From Bacteroidota bacterium (GTDB taxonomy: Bacteria > Bacteroidota > Bacteroidia > B-17B0 > Aurantibacillaceae): a stretch of DNA of 46,919 nucleotides. The notes below the pieces were generated by a model. That model did not search any database. It had not been told where the DNA came from and worked only from the letters and a program-made list of their open reading frames with translations. This document shows, one piece after another, positions 17,645-26,450 of this stretch. Where the stretch lies: positions 1-46,919 of the forward strand of contig JADJDM010000032.1 in the NCBI GenBank assembly GCA_016702705.1, given 5' to 3'. Position 1 is the stretch's first letter. Each line of letters opens with the position of its first letter. A program made the translations under genes and the position numbers.

Positions 17645-17652
17645 TATATTTG
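17645..17652 (+). promoter_or_regulatory. Probable -7 box for queD-folE
   Basis: TATATTTG matches TAnnTTTG and ends only 10 bases before the ATG at 17663. A transcript starting about 6-7 bases downstream would have almost no leader. Confidence 0.5.
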
Positions 17653-17662
17653 TGCTTTAACT

Positions 17663-18076
17663 ATGGTATATTTAACTAGAAAAGAGCATTTTAATGCGGC
17701 TCACAAATTGGCTAATCCAAAATGGAGCGAAGAGAAGAATTTTGAAGTTTTTGGAAAATGCTCTAATAAAAATTGGCATGGACACAATTATGACTTGTTT
17801 GTTACTGTTAAAGGAAAACCTAATCCTGATACAGGTTTCATAATAAACTTAAAGGAATTGAGTGTACTTATTAGAAATGAAGTTTGTTTAAAATTGGACC
17901 ACAAGAACTTAAATGAAGATGTGCCTTTTTTGAAAGATATTTTACCAAGTACCGAAAATGTGGCAATTGTTATTTGGGAAATACTTGCTCCAAAAATAAA
18001 GGAACTGGGTGCAAACTTACATTGCATAAAATTGTATGAAACAGAGAATAATTTTGTAGAATATTTTGGAGAATAA
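17663..18076 (+). CDS. 6-pyruvoyl-tetrahydropterin synthase / 6-carboxytetrahydropterin synthase family
   Basis: 137 aa. The zinc-binding histidines lie in HFNAAHKL (residues 9-16) and WHGHNYDLFVTVKG (about residue 38). LDHKNLNEDVPFLKDILPSTENVA holds the catalytic Asp-His, and LYETENNFVEY is the usual C-terminus. The family turns dihydroneopterin triphosphate into 6-carboxytetrahydropterin (QueD, queuosine pathway) or 6-pyruvoyl-tetrahydropterin. GTP cyclohydrolase I, which makes that substrate, starts 13 bases downstream, so the two form a pterin pair. I cannot say whether the product is queuosine precursor or biopterin. Confidence 0.88.
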   Translation: MVYLTRKEHFNAAHKLANPKWSEEKNFEVFGKCSNKNWHGHNYDLFVTVKGKPNPDTGFIINLKELSVLIRNEVCLKLDHKNLNEDVPFLKDILPSTENVAIVIWEILAPKIKELGANLHCIKLYETENNFVEYFGE

Positions 18077-18088
18077 TAAAAACATATT

Positions 18089-18712
18089 ATGCTAAACGAC
18101 GATTTTGAACATGAAGACGGATATAAAAAAATTGACCAATACAATATGAAATTGGTTGATTCTATTTCCGAGTCTTACGATAATATTATAAATAAAGTTG
18201 GTGAAGATGTAAGTCGCGAAGGTTTGCTTAAAACGCCTATGCGTGCTGCTAAAGCAATGCAATTTTTAACACAAGGTTACGATCAAAATCCAGTTGAGAT
18301 TTTAAAATCGGCCATGTTTAAAGAGGATTATAGTCAGATGGTGATTGTTAAAGAGATTGAAGTTTATAGTATGTGCGAACATCACATGTTACCTTTTTTT
18401 GGAAAAGCACACATCGCATATATACCAAACGGTTACATTGTTGGTTTAAGTAAATTGCCTCGCATTGTAGATGCTTTTGCAAGAAGATTACAGGTGCAAG
18501 AACGCCTTACCAATGAAATTAGAGATTGTATTCAAAGTACTTTAAACCCTTTGGGAGTAGCAGTTGTTATGGAGTGTTCACATTTATGTATGCAAATGCG
18601 TGGAGTACAAAAACAAAATTCTGTAACAACAACTTCAGCATTTACAGGAGAGTTTTTAAAGGACTCAACGCGTAAAGAATTTATAAGTTTAATAGCATCA
18701 TCATTACATTAA
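18089..18712 (+). CDS. folE: GTP cyclohydrolase I
   Basis: 207 aa, standard length. It opens the GTP ring to 7,8-dihydroneopterin triphosphate for folate and related pterins. The motif YSMCEHHMLPFFGKAHIAYIP contains the zinc Cys and catalytic His-His, and MECSHLCMQMRGVQKQNSVTTTSAF contains the second zinc Cys. GREGLLKTPMRAAKAM-type sequence (EGLLKTPMRAAKAMQFLTQGY) is present near residue 45. It lies just after the pterin synthase and 20 bases before the enoyl-CoA hydratase gene. Confidence 0.96.
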   Translation: MLNDDFEHEDGYKKIDQYNMKLVDSISESYDNIINKVGEDVSREGLLKTPMRAAKAMQFLTQGYDQNPVEILKSAMFKEDYSQMVIVKEIEVYSMCEHHMLPFFGKAHIAYIPNGYIVGLSKLPRIVDAFARRLQVQERLTNEIRDCIQSTLNPLGVAVVMECSHLCMQMRGVQKQNSVTTTSAFTGEFLKDSTRKEFISLIASSLH

Positions 18713-18731
18713 TAAGATTAAAAGAATAAAA

Positions 18732-19493
18732 ATGGAAAACGGATTTGTAAAATCAGAAATTAAAAACGGAATTGGATACGTTACTTTTTTTCATCCACAA
18801 AGTAATTCATTGCCGGGCGTTTTATTGCGTTCATTAGCAGCAGAAATTGAAAAAGTTGGAAATGATAACGAAGCAAAAGTTATTGTTTTAAAAAGCGATG
18901 GCGACAAAGCATTTTGTGCAGGCGCATCATTCGACGAATTAATTTCGATTAAAGATTTAGAAACGGGGAAAGTGTTTTTCTCAGGATTTGCAGGTGTTAT
19001 AAACGCTATGCGTAAAGCACCTAAATTTGTTTTAGCACGTGTACATGGTAAAGCTGTTGGTGGTGGAGTAGGTATTGCTTCATCTGCTGATTATACTTAT
19101 GCGGTTGAAGGTGCGGGAGTAAAATTAAGCGAGCTTGCAGTAGGTATTGGTCCTTTTGTTGTTGGTCCAGCAGTAGAACGCAAGGTTGGGAAATCAGCTT
19201 TTTGTCAATTAACAATAAATGCAACTGAGTGGCAGACCGCTCAGTGGGCAAAGGAAAAAGGCTTGTATGCTGAGCTATTTGATTCGGTTGAAGCAATGGA
19301 TAAAGGTATTGATGAATTAGCAAATCGTTTAGCAAAAAGCAATCCTGAAGCAATGGCAATGCTTAAAAAAATAATGTGGGAAGGAACTGAGAACTGGGAT
19401 ACTTTATTATTAGAACGCGCTGCAATGAGTGGTAAGCTTGTAATTAGCGAGTTTACTATTAATGCGATTAATAAATTCAAACAAAAGGCATAA
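18732..19493 (+). CDS. Enoyl-CoA hydratase/isomerase family protein
   Basis: 253 aa crotonase-fold enzyme. The oxyanion-hole segments are DKAFCAGASFDEL (about residue 57) and VHGKAVGGGVGIASSADYTYA (about residue 105). A glutamate is in the expected catalytic region (KLSELAVGIGPFVVGP). Members hydrate or isomerise acyl-CoA thioesters, often in fatty-acid or phenylacetate breakdown. The substrate is not predictable. The next gene, an alpha/beta hydrolase, starts 6 bases downstream, suggesting co-expression and perhaps a shared acyl-CoA or ester substrate. Confidence 0.9.
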   Translation: MENGFVKSEIKNGIGYVTFFHPQSNSLPGVLLRSLAAEIEKVGNDNEAKVIVLKSDGDKAFCAGASFDELISIKDLETGKVFFSGFAGVINAMRKAPKFVLARVHGKAVGGGVGIASSADYTYAVEGAGVKLSELAVGIGPFVVGPAVERKVGKSAFCQLTINATEWQTAQWAKEKGLYAELFDSVEAMDKGIDELANRLAKSNPEAMAMLKKIMWEGTENWDTLLLERAAMSGKLVISEFTINAINKFKQKA

Positions 19494-19498
19494 ATAAT

Positions 19499-20194
19499 AT
19501 GTCAACTAAAGTAATATTATTACACGGGGCAATTGGTGCAGCAGACCAGCTATTGCCTTTAAAAACTGAATTAGAAAAGAGGGGAGCCAGTTGCTTCCCT
19601 TTTGAGTTTTCTGGGCATGGTAAAACTCCTGTAAGTCAAACTGGATTTGGAATTCAGTATTTCGCAACTGAATTAAAAGAATTTATTTTAATTAATAATC
19701 TCCAACAAGCTCATGTGTTTGGCTACAGCATGGGTGGTTATGTTGCTTTATATTTGATGGCAGCAGAAATTAATTTGCTAGGCAATATTGCAACACTCGG
19801 AACTAAGTTTGATTGGAATTTAGAAACAGCATTAAAAGAAAGTAAAATGTTGAATCCGGAGCAGATTGAATTAAAAGTTCCGAAATTTGCGGAGTCTTTA
19901 GCTGTGAGGCATGGAGCGGCTAATTGGAAAGAATTACTTGCTCGAACTGCAAAAATGATGATTGATTTAGGAAATCATAATTTGTTAAGTGCTGAGAAAT
20001 TAAAATCAATCGAAAACAAAGTAATGCTTGGTTTGGCAGATAATGATAACATGGTTTCTTACGATGAAACTAAACATGTTTTTAATCAGTTAAAGAGCAA
20101 ACAATTTTATATGTTGCCCAATACCAAACATCCTATCGAATCAGTAAATGTGGACTTACTGAGTCATTTATTACTTGATTTTTATAAATCATAG
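19499..20194 (+). CDS. Alpha/beta hydrolase
   Basis: 231 aa. The oxyanion-side HGAIGAADQLLPL motif is near residue 9 and the nucleophile elbow GYSMGGYVALYLM near residue 78, giving Ser80. An acid is plausible in LGLADNDNMVSYDE, and the catalytic His is in NTKHPIESV. No signal peptide, so cytoplasmic. MenH-like lyase/esterases have this size and layout, but no men genes are nearby. Substrate unknown. Confidence 0.85.
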   Translation: MSTKVILLHGAIGAADQLLPLKTELEKRGASCFPFEFSGHGKTPVSQTGFGIQYFATELKEFILINNLQQAHVFGYSMGGYVALYLMAAEINLLGNIATLGTKFDWNLETALKESKMLNPEQIELKVPKFAESLAVRHGAANWKELLARTAKMMIDLGNHNLLSAEKLKSIENKVMLGLADNDNMVSYDETKHVFNQLKSKQFYMLPNTKHPIESVNVDLLSHLLLDFYKS

Positions 20195-20233
20195 AAATTG
20201 CAATTTTCGGGCTTATTAATTCAAATAAATACT

Positions 20234-20241
20234 TAAATTTG
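20234..20241 (+). promoter_or_regulatory. Probable -7 box for the TPR-SpoIIE gene
   Basis: TAAATTTG matches TAnnTTTG, 14 bases before the ATG at 20256, in the 61-base gap after the hydrolase gene. Confidence 0.45.
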
Positions 20242-20255
20242 AATACAATAGAATT

Positions 20256-22335
20256 ATGAAAAAGATTTACTTATTTCTTATAGCAGCCGTATTTGCATGC
20301 TCTCTTCATGCCCAAGATGAAGTAGCTGATTTGCAAAAAAAATTAGCGAAGGCAACAAAATCTAACGAAAAATGCGACATCTTAAATGAACTCGCATTAA
20401 TCGTAATTAACGAAGATCCTGAAAAAGCGGGTGAATATGCTAATCAAGCTCGCGAGCTGGGCAAAAAAAATCTGTATAAAGATGGAGAAGGTTTTGCACT
20501 TTATAATTTAGGAAATGTAGCCTATTATCAAGATGACTATGAAACAGGATTAAAACATTTAGATGCTGCTGAGTTAATTTTTAAAACCACCCAAAATAAA
20601 AAAGGCTTAGGTTATGTATATAATACCAAAGGTGAAATACTTTACAATAGAAGGCCGTTACTCTGATGCTTTACCCGCTTTGTTTGAGGGATTAAAACAT
20701 TTTGAAGAGGGAAAGGATAGTGTTGGTATTTCGAAAGTGGATATAAATATTGGTCTCATTCATTACTACCAAAAAAATTATGATGAGGCTATAAAATATT
20801 TTAATCAGGTGTATACAACTGGCGATGCATCAAGAAGAGGTGACGCATCTTTGGGTTTAGGTAGAGTTTATGTTGATCAAAATAATTATGCGGAAGCAAA
20901 GAAGTATTTATTAGATGCAAACGAAATAGGAATAAAAAACAATGATAATTACATCATTTCTGACTGTATGTTGTTGCTAGGAAAAGTGGATGTTTTTTAT
21001 GGCGATAAAGAGGAAGCGGAGAAGAAATTTCAGCGAGCCTTAGAAATTGGAAAGGAATTAGAGAATTACCAAGGAATATGCATTTGCGCAAATCAATTAG
21101 GACTATTAAGACTAAATAATGGTCAACCAAAAGAAGCGATTGATTATTTTAGAGAGGCTTATTCGGTTTCAGTAGATAAAGGAATAAAAGAAGAGACTAA
21201 ATTGTCCTGTTTGGGTTTGTCAAATGCTTTTAATTTCAGTCATTCGTATGATAGTGCGTATCATTATTTAAAACTAAATAATAAAGTTAATGAAGAGTTG
21301 ATGAGTGAAGAAGCTTCAAAAAAATTAGCTGAGTTAGAAGCCTCTTTAACAGCGCAAAAGAAGGAGGCTGAAAGAGAAGCAGAAAGGAAAATGGAAGCTT
21401 TTAATAAAAAGGTTACGCTCTATTCAAGTATAGGAGTTGTACTTGTTATGATTGTGATTTCATTAATCATGTACAATCGTTATAAAATGAAACAAAAGGC
21501 TAATCTTAAATTAGAGGCCTTTAATAACGAAATTTCTCACCAACGTGATATTATCGAAGAAAAACACAAAGAGATTACAGATAGTATAAATTACGCTGAA
21601 CGTATTCAACGCAGTTTCCTTGCTACAAAAGAATTACTTGATGCAAACCTAAAAGATTATTTCGTTTTCTTCCAACCTAAAGATGTTGTAAGTGGTGATT
21701 TTTATTGGGCGTCTGAATTAAGTAATGGAAATTTCGCTTTAGTAACAGCGGATAGTACTGGACATGGTGTTCCAGGCGCTATTATGAGTATTTTAAATAT
21801 TTCATCTTTAGAAAATGCAGTTGAAAATGAAAAGTTACAGCCAGGAGAAATTTTGAATCACACTCGTTCAACTATCATCAAACGTTTAAAAAAAGATGGA
21901 AGTCCAGAAGGTGGTAAGGATGGAATGGATGCAAGTTTAATTTGTTTTGATTTTAAAGGAAATAAGTTTCAGTATGCAGCAGCAAACAATCCAGTGTGGG
22001 TGGTTCGTGCTTCGGCAGGCTCAGCAGAAATTATTGAACTTCCTTGCGATAAAATGCCGGTTGGTAAACATGATAAAGATTTTGTCCCCTTCACTCAACA
22101 CAATTTTGAAACACAAAAAGGTGATGTTGTCTACGCCTTAACAGATGGTATGCCTGATCAGTTTGGCGGGCCAAAAGGAAAAAAATTCATGTATAAAAAA
22201 TTGAAAGAAATGCTAATAGAAATTTCTAAGGACCCAATGGAAACTCAAAAGCAAAAGTTAAGAGATGCTATTAATGATTGGAAAGGTGATTTAGAACAAG
22301 TGGATGATATTTGCATCATTGGCGTAAGAATATAA
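20256..22335 (+). CDS. TPR-repeat SpoIIE-type serine phosphatase, one frameshift
   Basis: About 692 aa after correction. The signal peptide is MKKIYLFLIAAVFACSLHAQ. TPR repeats follow over roughly residues 35-370 (for example GFALYNLGNVAYYQDDYETGLKHL and DASLGLGRVYVDQNNYAEAKKYL). Next come a charged coiled coil, one membrane helix (LYSSIGVVLVMIVISLIMY), a second coiled coil, then a PP2C/SpoIIE phosphatase (YFVFFQPKDVVSGDFYWASEL, LVTADSTGHGVPGAIMS, YALTDGMPDQFGGPKGKKF) with the metal-binding Asp residues. Topology implies a periplasmic TPR sensor and a cytoplasmic phosphatase acting on anti-sigma antagonists or similar. One extra base near 20640-20650 breaks the frame; removing an A gives GEILYNEGRYSDALPAL, a good TPR. 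A paralogue begins at 45471. Confidence 0.88.
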
Positions 22336-22344
22336 AAATGCAAA

Positions 22345-22368
22345 GTTCATCCTGAGCCTGCCGAAGGG
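22345..22368. repeat. REP-like dispersed repeat
   Basis: TTCATCCTGAGCCTGCCGAA followed by GGG resembles the short repeat family TTCATCCTGAGCNTGTCGAA that I recall as scattered through intergenic DNA of many bacteria, including Bacteroidota. Here it lies between the phosphatase and AI-2E genes. It occurs once in the window, so its repetitive nature cannot be verified here. Confidence 0.5.
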
Positions 22369-22448
22369 TTTAATTGGAGTAAGAATTGTTTAGATTACAT
22401 TATTTAACATTAGCCTCAAAGATTTAGTTGTAATTTTAGTTCGATTTT

Positions 22449-23537
22449 ATGAAATACAAAACATACATAGTTCCAATAATTTCTTTACTAGCTGTTATTG
22501 CCTTTATTTGGGTGTTTACCAAAGTAGTTATCTACCTATTAATTTCAGCAGTATTAGCTCTTTTGTGCCGTCCAATTGTTAAAGCACTTTCTAAACTTAG
22601 AATAGGTAAATATGATTTGCCAGATGCGGTTATTTCACTTGTTTCTATTGTGAGCGTAATAGGATTTTTTGCATTATTGTTCTCTTTGTTTTTACCAGTA
22701 TTAATAAAAGAAATAAAATTCCTGAGTACCTTAAATTTTACTGATGTTTTCAGTGATATTATTTCTCAATTCCCAAAAATCAAAGAACTGCTTTTAAATT
22801 TTGGTACTGAAAGGGAATTAACAACTGCATTAACAGATCAAGTTAACGGGTCACTTAATTTTAAAAATATTAGTTCTTTATTAAATGGAGTTGTTTCCAC
22901 AACAGGTTCTTTGTTAGGAGGGAGTTTAGCAGTATTATTCATTACTTTCTTTTTACTTAAGGATAATAAAATGTTATTTAAATCAATATTGCTCGTAACT
23001 CCAACTAGTTTTGAGCAAGAGATGAAAGATATTTTGAGAAATACTCAAAGTTTACTGTCTAAATATTTTATTGGATTAGCAATTGATGTTTTAATTGTTT
23101 CCTTAGTTGTTACTGGTTGTATGTGGATGCTTGGAATAAAAAACGCTGTCTTAATTGGCGTTTTCACTGGTTTAATGAATATTATTCCTTACATGGGGCC
23201 TTTAATTAGTTTAGTATTTGCTATGATTCTAGGGGTAACAGGTTGTATTGAGTATGGTCATCTTTCAGCAATTAGTAATGTAATAACGAAAATATTTTTT
23301 GTGTTATTGGGTGTTAACTTAGTTGACGGGATTTTAATTCAACCTTACATATTTAGTAATTCGGTTAAAGCTCATCCTTTAGAAATATTCCTTGTAATAC
23401 TTATGGCCGCATCTGTTGCGGGTATTTGGGGAATGGTGATAGCTATTCCTACATACACATTGATAAGAATTGTTGCAAAAGAATTTTTAGTCAATTTTAA
23501 ATTCTTCAAAAAAATTACCGAAAACATTCCCGAATAA
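22449..23537 (+). CDS. AI-2E family transporter (PerM-like)
   Basis: 362 aa integral membrane protein. About eight hydrophobic segments are visible: two at the N-terminus (TYIVPIISLLAVIAFIWVFT, VVIYLLISAVLALLCRPIV), a soluble loop (residues 95-145), then the conserved C-terminal half with NIIPYMGPLISLVFAMILG and DGILIQPYIFSNSVKAHPLEIFLVILMAAS. The PYMGP and QP-(Y/L)-I motifs define the family. Characterised members export autoinducer-2 or act as Na+/H+ antiporters; the substrate here is unknown. Its stop overlaps the start of the DUF2461 gene (TAATG). Confidence 0.9.
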   Translation: MKYKTYIVPIISLLAVIAFIWVFTKVVIYLLISAVLALLCRPIVKALSKLRIGKYDLPDAVISLVSIVSVIGFFALLFSLFLPVLIKEIKFLSTLNFTDVFSDIISQFPKIKELLLNFGTERELTTALTDQVNGSLNFKNISSLLNGVVSTTGSLLGGSLAVLFITFFLLKDNKMLFKSILLVTPTSFEQEMKDILRNTQSLLSKYFIGLAIDVLIVSLVVTGCMWMLGIKNAVLIGVFTGLMNIIPYMGPLISLVFAMILGVTGCIEYGHLSAISNVITKIFFVLLGVNLVDGILIQPYIFSNSVKAHPLEIFLVILMAASVAGIWGMVIAIPTYTLIRIVAKEFLVNFKFFKKITENIPE

Positions 23538-24190
23538 TGGAAGCAATATTTAAGTTCCTTACAAAGTTAGATAAGAATAACAGCAAAGAGTGGTTTGATT
23601 CAAACAGAGCACACTACCAAGAATTAAAGCAAGAGTACATTGGTATTGTAGATAAAGTAATTCAGCAGTCTTCTGCTTTTGACCCAATGCTAAAAGATGT
23701 TGACGCGTCAAAAGCAATTTTTAGAATTAACCGTGATGTGCGTTTTAGCAAAAACAAAGCTCCTTACAAAACTAATTTTGGGGCAAGTATAAATCCAGGT
23801 GGCAAAAAATCAATGATTGCAGGTTATTATATTCATTTAGAACCAGGGAAATCATTTTTAGCAGCCGGAACTTATATGCCCGAACCACCTTATTTATCAG
23901 CTATTAGACAAGAAATTGATTATAATTTGGAGGAGTTTAAGAAAATTGTAAATGCTAAAGATTTTAAAAAAGAGTTTACTTCATTATCTGTGGAAGTCTC
24001 CTTAAAAACAGTTCCTAAAGGTTATGATAAAGAAAATCCTGCTTTAGAATTTTTGAAATTAAAACACTTTATTGTGGTTAAGGATTTAACAGATAAAGAG
24101 GTTTTGAGTAAGGATTTTATTAAGAATACCACAAAATCATTTAAGGCATCGCTGCCCTTAATCACATTTTTAAGAAGGATAAAAGACTAA
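23537..24190 (+). CDS. DUF2461 family protein
   Basis: 217 aa cytoplasmic protein. The family signature is clear: FLTKLDKNNSKEWFDSNRAHYQELKQEY at the N-terminus, IFRINRDVRFSKNKAPYKTNFGASINPGGKKS, then GYYIHLEPGKSFLAAGTYMPEPPYLSAIRQEI. The usual end LLPLNDFL is close to LPLITFLRRIKD here. Members are about 220 aa and widespread in bacteria (TIGR02453); the function is not established. It is translationally coupled to the upstream AI-2E gene through TAATG. Confidence 0.9.
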   Translation: MEAIFKFLTKLDKNNSKEWFDSNRAHYQELKQEYIGIVDKVIQQSSAFDPMLKDVDASKAIFRINRDVRFSKNKAPYKTNFGASINPGGKKSMIAGYYIHLEPGKSFLAAGTYMPEPPYLSAIRQEIDYNLEEFKKIVNAKDFKKEFTSLSVEVSLKTVPKGYDKENPALEFLKLKHFIVVKDLTDKEVLSKDFIKNTTKSFKASLPLITFLRRIKD

Positions 24191-24296
24191 TTCATTACCA
24201 CTTTTATTATTAATAAGTGTTCTGCTTTTTTGGAAATATTAAAACAAAAGCTTAAATTACTGAAAATCATTATTTTAGTATATAAAATGAATTAGT

Positions 24297-24318
24297 TTAT
24301 TGCTAATTTATTGCTAAT
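24297..24318. repeat. Tandem 11-bp repeat upstream of the glycan operon
   Basis: TTATTGCTAAT occurs twice head to tail (24297-24307 and 24308-24318), the second copy running into the -7-like box. It could be an operator half-site pair or a chance tandem. Confidence 0.5.
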
Positions 24319-24322
24319 TTTG
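24315..24322 (+). promoter_or_regulatory. Probable -7 box for the four-gene glycan operon
   Basis: TAATTTTG matches TAnnTTTG, 28 bases before the ATG at 24351. It overlaps the end of the tandem 11-bp repeat, so a factor bound to the repeat would compete with RNA polymerase. No comparable box lies inside the operon, whose genes overlap or are spaced by 6 bases. Confidence 0.5.
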
Positions 24323-24350
24323 CATTCCTTTTTTGCTTGTGAAAAATAGA

Positions 24351-26450
24351 ATGAATTATATGCTAGTAGTTGCACTAATCTTGATTGGCAATTTATCGTC
24401 GTTTTCGCAAAGCAACCCAAAAATTGATTCAATTATTTCATCTTATATTGGTGAATTAACCAATGCTTGGGACAAATACAACACAATTACTTTTACCGAT
24501 TTGATTTCTTATAATGAGAAAAAAGGAACAAACCTAAGTTCTAAAGCCGACGCTTCAGTTACTAATACCCGACTTAATTTATTGTTGAAACGTAATGCTT
24601 TGCAACAAGCAATTTTAAAAAAGGATAAAGGCTTTAGTTTAAATGCAGCTTATCAGTATAACTTTTCCCCTTCCTTTATAGATGCTGAAGATGTGGTTGT
24701 ATTTCGCCAGCGGGCAACATTTGGTGCAGAGTGGGATATTTTGAAAACTGGTTTTTTTGATAATCGTTCTAAAATTAAAACCTTAAAGAACGAGTCGGTA
24801 TTTATGAAATCCAATGCTGTTGCATCTAAAAACAATCGTTCTTATTTAATTTCGGGTGAGCAAGTGGTAATGAATTTTAATCAAAAGAAAATTACTATTC
24901 TTGAAAAAAGAAAAGAGTTAAATAAAAAACAAATGGACCTAGTTGAAAAACTATGGTCGTATAAACACATTACCAAAGATGATTATTTAAAATGTATTCA
25001 AAACAAAACGGATATTAATGGTCAGTTCGAATTGTATAATTCATTTTCTGATAAAGCAAAACAACTTACTCTAGCAGTAGATAACGATTTGCAAACACCT
25101 TTGCTGGATATTGATTTTGAAAAATTGTATGCAAAGGTTATCATTAATACAAGCAGCTCTGATTCGTTTGCCTTAAGCAATGAGTTAATTCAAAATGCAA
25201 AAAACGAATCTAAATACATTCGTGAGGTTGGTTTAAAGGCTTACACACGTTACAATTATTATGATGTGTACACACCTAATGTAGCCAATCGTAGTTTCGT
25301 TTCCGTTGGACTTAACTTGTCGATGCCATTAACTTTTAGTTCTAAAGAAAAAAGAGAATTGTATTTAGTTAATAAGCAATTAGAATTTCAGCAAGGGCAA
25401 AATCAGGTAGAGCCTGGAGTTGAATTTTTGTTGCTGAATTATTATTACGAGTATCGTTATAAACTCAAAAAATATTTCAACTTAATTGAGAAACGTAATG
25501 TATATGCAGAGTTATTGAGAAGTGAAAAAGTGAAAAATCAATTTGCTGATTTGGAGTTTAATCCAAATACTGCTTTGTTTATTTTAGATGATTATTGGAG
25601 TAATGCAGTTGAGTTGTTGGATTTACATCAGGATATGTACAAGCTGCTGCTTAATATAAAAGAGAAAATACCTAATTCGGAAATCACTGATTATACTTTT
25701 CCTGTAACTATAAAGGATGATGAAAAGGATTCAACATTTGCCACGCCTTCGGTTAAAGCAATTTATATTTGGAGTAAATCATTAAATGCAGATAACGGCG
25801 ATTTAATTGCTGATTATTGCGAATTAAATGATTTTAATACGATTTTGTTCTCTTACAAAGTGGATAAAGTATATCTTAAAAATTTAAGCAATTTCATTAA
25901 TAAAAACTACACGCAAAAGATTGGAATTATGATTGGAAGCAACAAGCTCATTAATGGTGGTTTTCAAGAATACTTAGACAGTATTCCAAATCAAATCCCT
26001 TTTAATTATGTGCGCGAAATACACTTAGATATTGAGCCTCATACTTTCGATGATTTTAAAGAAAACAAAGATGCATATTTTAAAAAGTACACATCGTTAA
26101 TTGAAACCGCGGCTGTATTTGCAAAGCGCAAGAATATTAAATTAAGTGTATCAATTCCGCTTAATTATCCTGATTCAGTTTTGTCGCTTATATTTAGTAA
26201 GTGCGATAATGTTTATTTAATGGCCTATGAAAACATTGAACCCGATTTTATTGCTAAAAAAACAATAGAAGAAATTAAACTGAATAAAAATAAAATTGTA
26301 CTTGCACTTCGAACAAAAGATTTTAGTGATAGACAACAAATGAATGCACATTTTAAAAAATTAGGTTTTCCAAATGTGGCTTACCACGATTTAGAAACCT
26401 TATTAGAATTAGATAAAAAAGACATACAAGTTAAGGATACTGGGAAATAA
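24351..26450 (+). CDS. TolC-like outer-membrane factor fused to a TIM-barrel hydrolase-like domain
   Basis: 699 aa from the ATG at 24351; a TTG further upstream would spoil the signal peptide MNYMLVVALILIGNLSSFSQ. Residues about 20-440 look like an outer-membrane efflux protein: long helical hairpins rich in Lys/Glu/Asn with beta-strand stretches (FSLNAAYQYNFSP, FVSVGLNLSMPLTF). Residues about 450-699 are a different domain, with alternating strands and helices (AIYIWSKSL, NTILFSYKV, KIGIMIGSN, IKLSVSIPL, NVYLMAYEN, IVLALRTKD). It contains IHLDIEPH, a D-x-E (Asp560, Glu562) like the acid pair of GH18-type barrels. The domain calls come from reading the pattern, not from a search. The next three genes encode an adaptor, a regulator and a synthase, suggesting an export channel with its own glycan-processing domain. 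Confidence 0.65.
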   Translation: MNYMLVVALILIGNLSSFSQSNPKIDSIISSYIGELTNAWDKYNTITFTDLISYNEKKGTNLSSKADASVTNTRLNLLLKRNALQQAILKKDKGFSLNAAYQYNFSPSFIDAEDVVVFRQRATFGAEWDILKTGFFDNRSKIKTLKNESVFMKSNAVASKNNRSYLISGEQVVMNFNQKKITILEKRKELNKKQMDLVEKLWSYKHITKDDYLKCIQNKTDINGQFELYNSFSDKAKQLTLAVDNDLQTPLLDIDFEKLYAKVIINTSSSDSFALSNELIQNAKNESKYIREVGLKAYTRYNYYDVYTPNVANRSFVSVGLNLSMPLTFSSKEKRELYLVNKQLEFQQGQNQVEPGVEFLLLNYYYEYRYKLKKYFNLIEKRNVYAELLRSEKVKNQFADLEFNPNTALFILDDYWSNAVELLDLHQDMYKLLLNIKEKIPNSEITDYTFPVTIKDDEKDSTFATPSVKAIYIWSKSLNADNGDLIADYCELNDFNTILFSYKVDKVYLKNLSNFINKNYTQKIGIMIGSNKLINGGFQEYLDSIPNQIPFNYVREIHLDIEPHTFDDFKENKDAYFKKYTSLIETAAVFAKRKNIKLSVSIPLNYPDSVLSLIFSKCDNVYLMAYENIEPDFIAKKTIEEIKLNKNKIVLALRTKDFSDRQQMNAHFKKLGFPNVAYHDLETLLELDKKDIQVKDTGK

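Noticed and set aside
19021..19359. 112-codon reverse frame opposite the enoyl-CoA hydratase
   Set aside because: The composition (very Leu/Gln/His-rich) is that of an antisense shadow of a well-recognised gene.
20614..20666. Overlap of two frames in the TPR-SpoIIE gene, considered as programmed frameshifting
   Set aside because: No slippery heptamer and no pseudoknot; removing one base restores a canonical TPR, and similar indels occur in unrelated genes.
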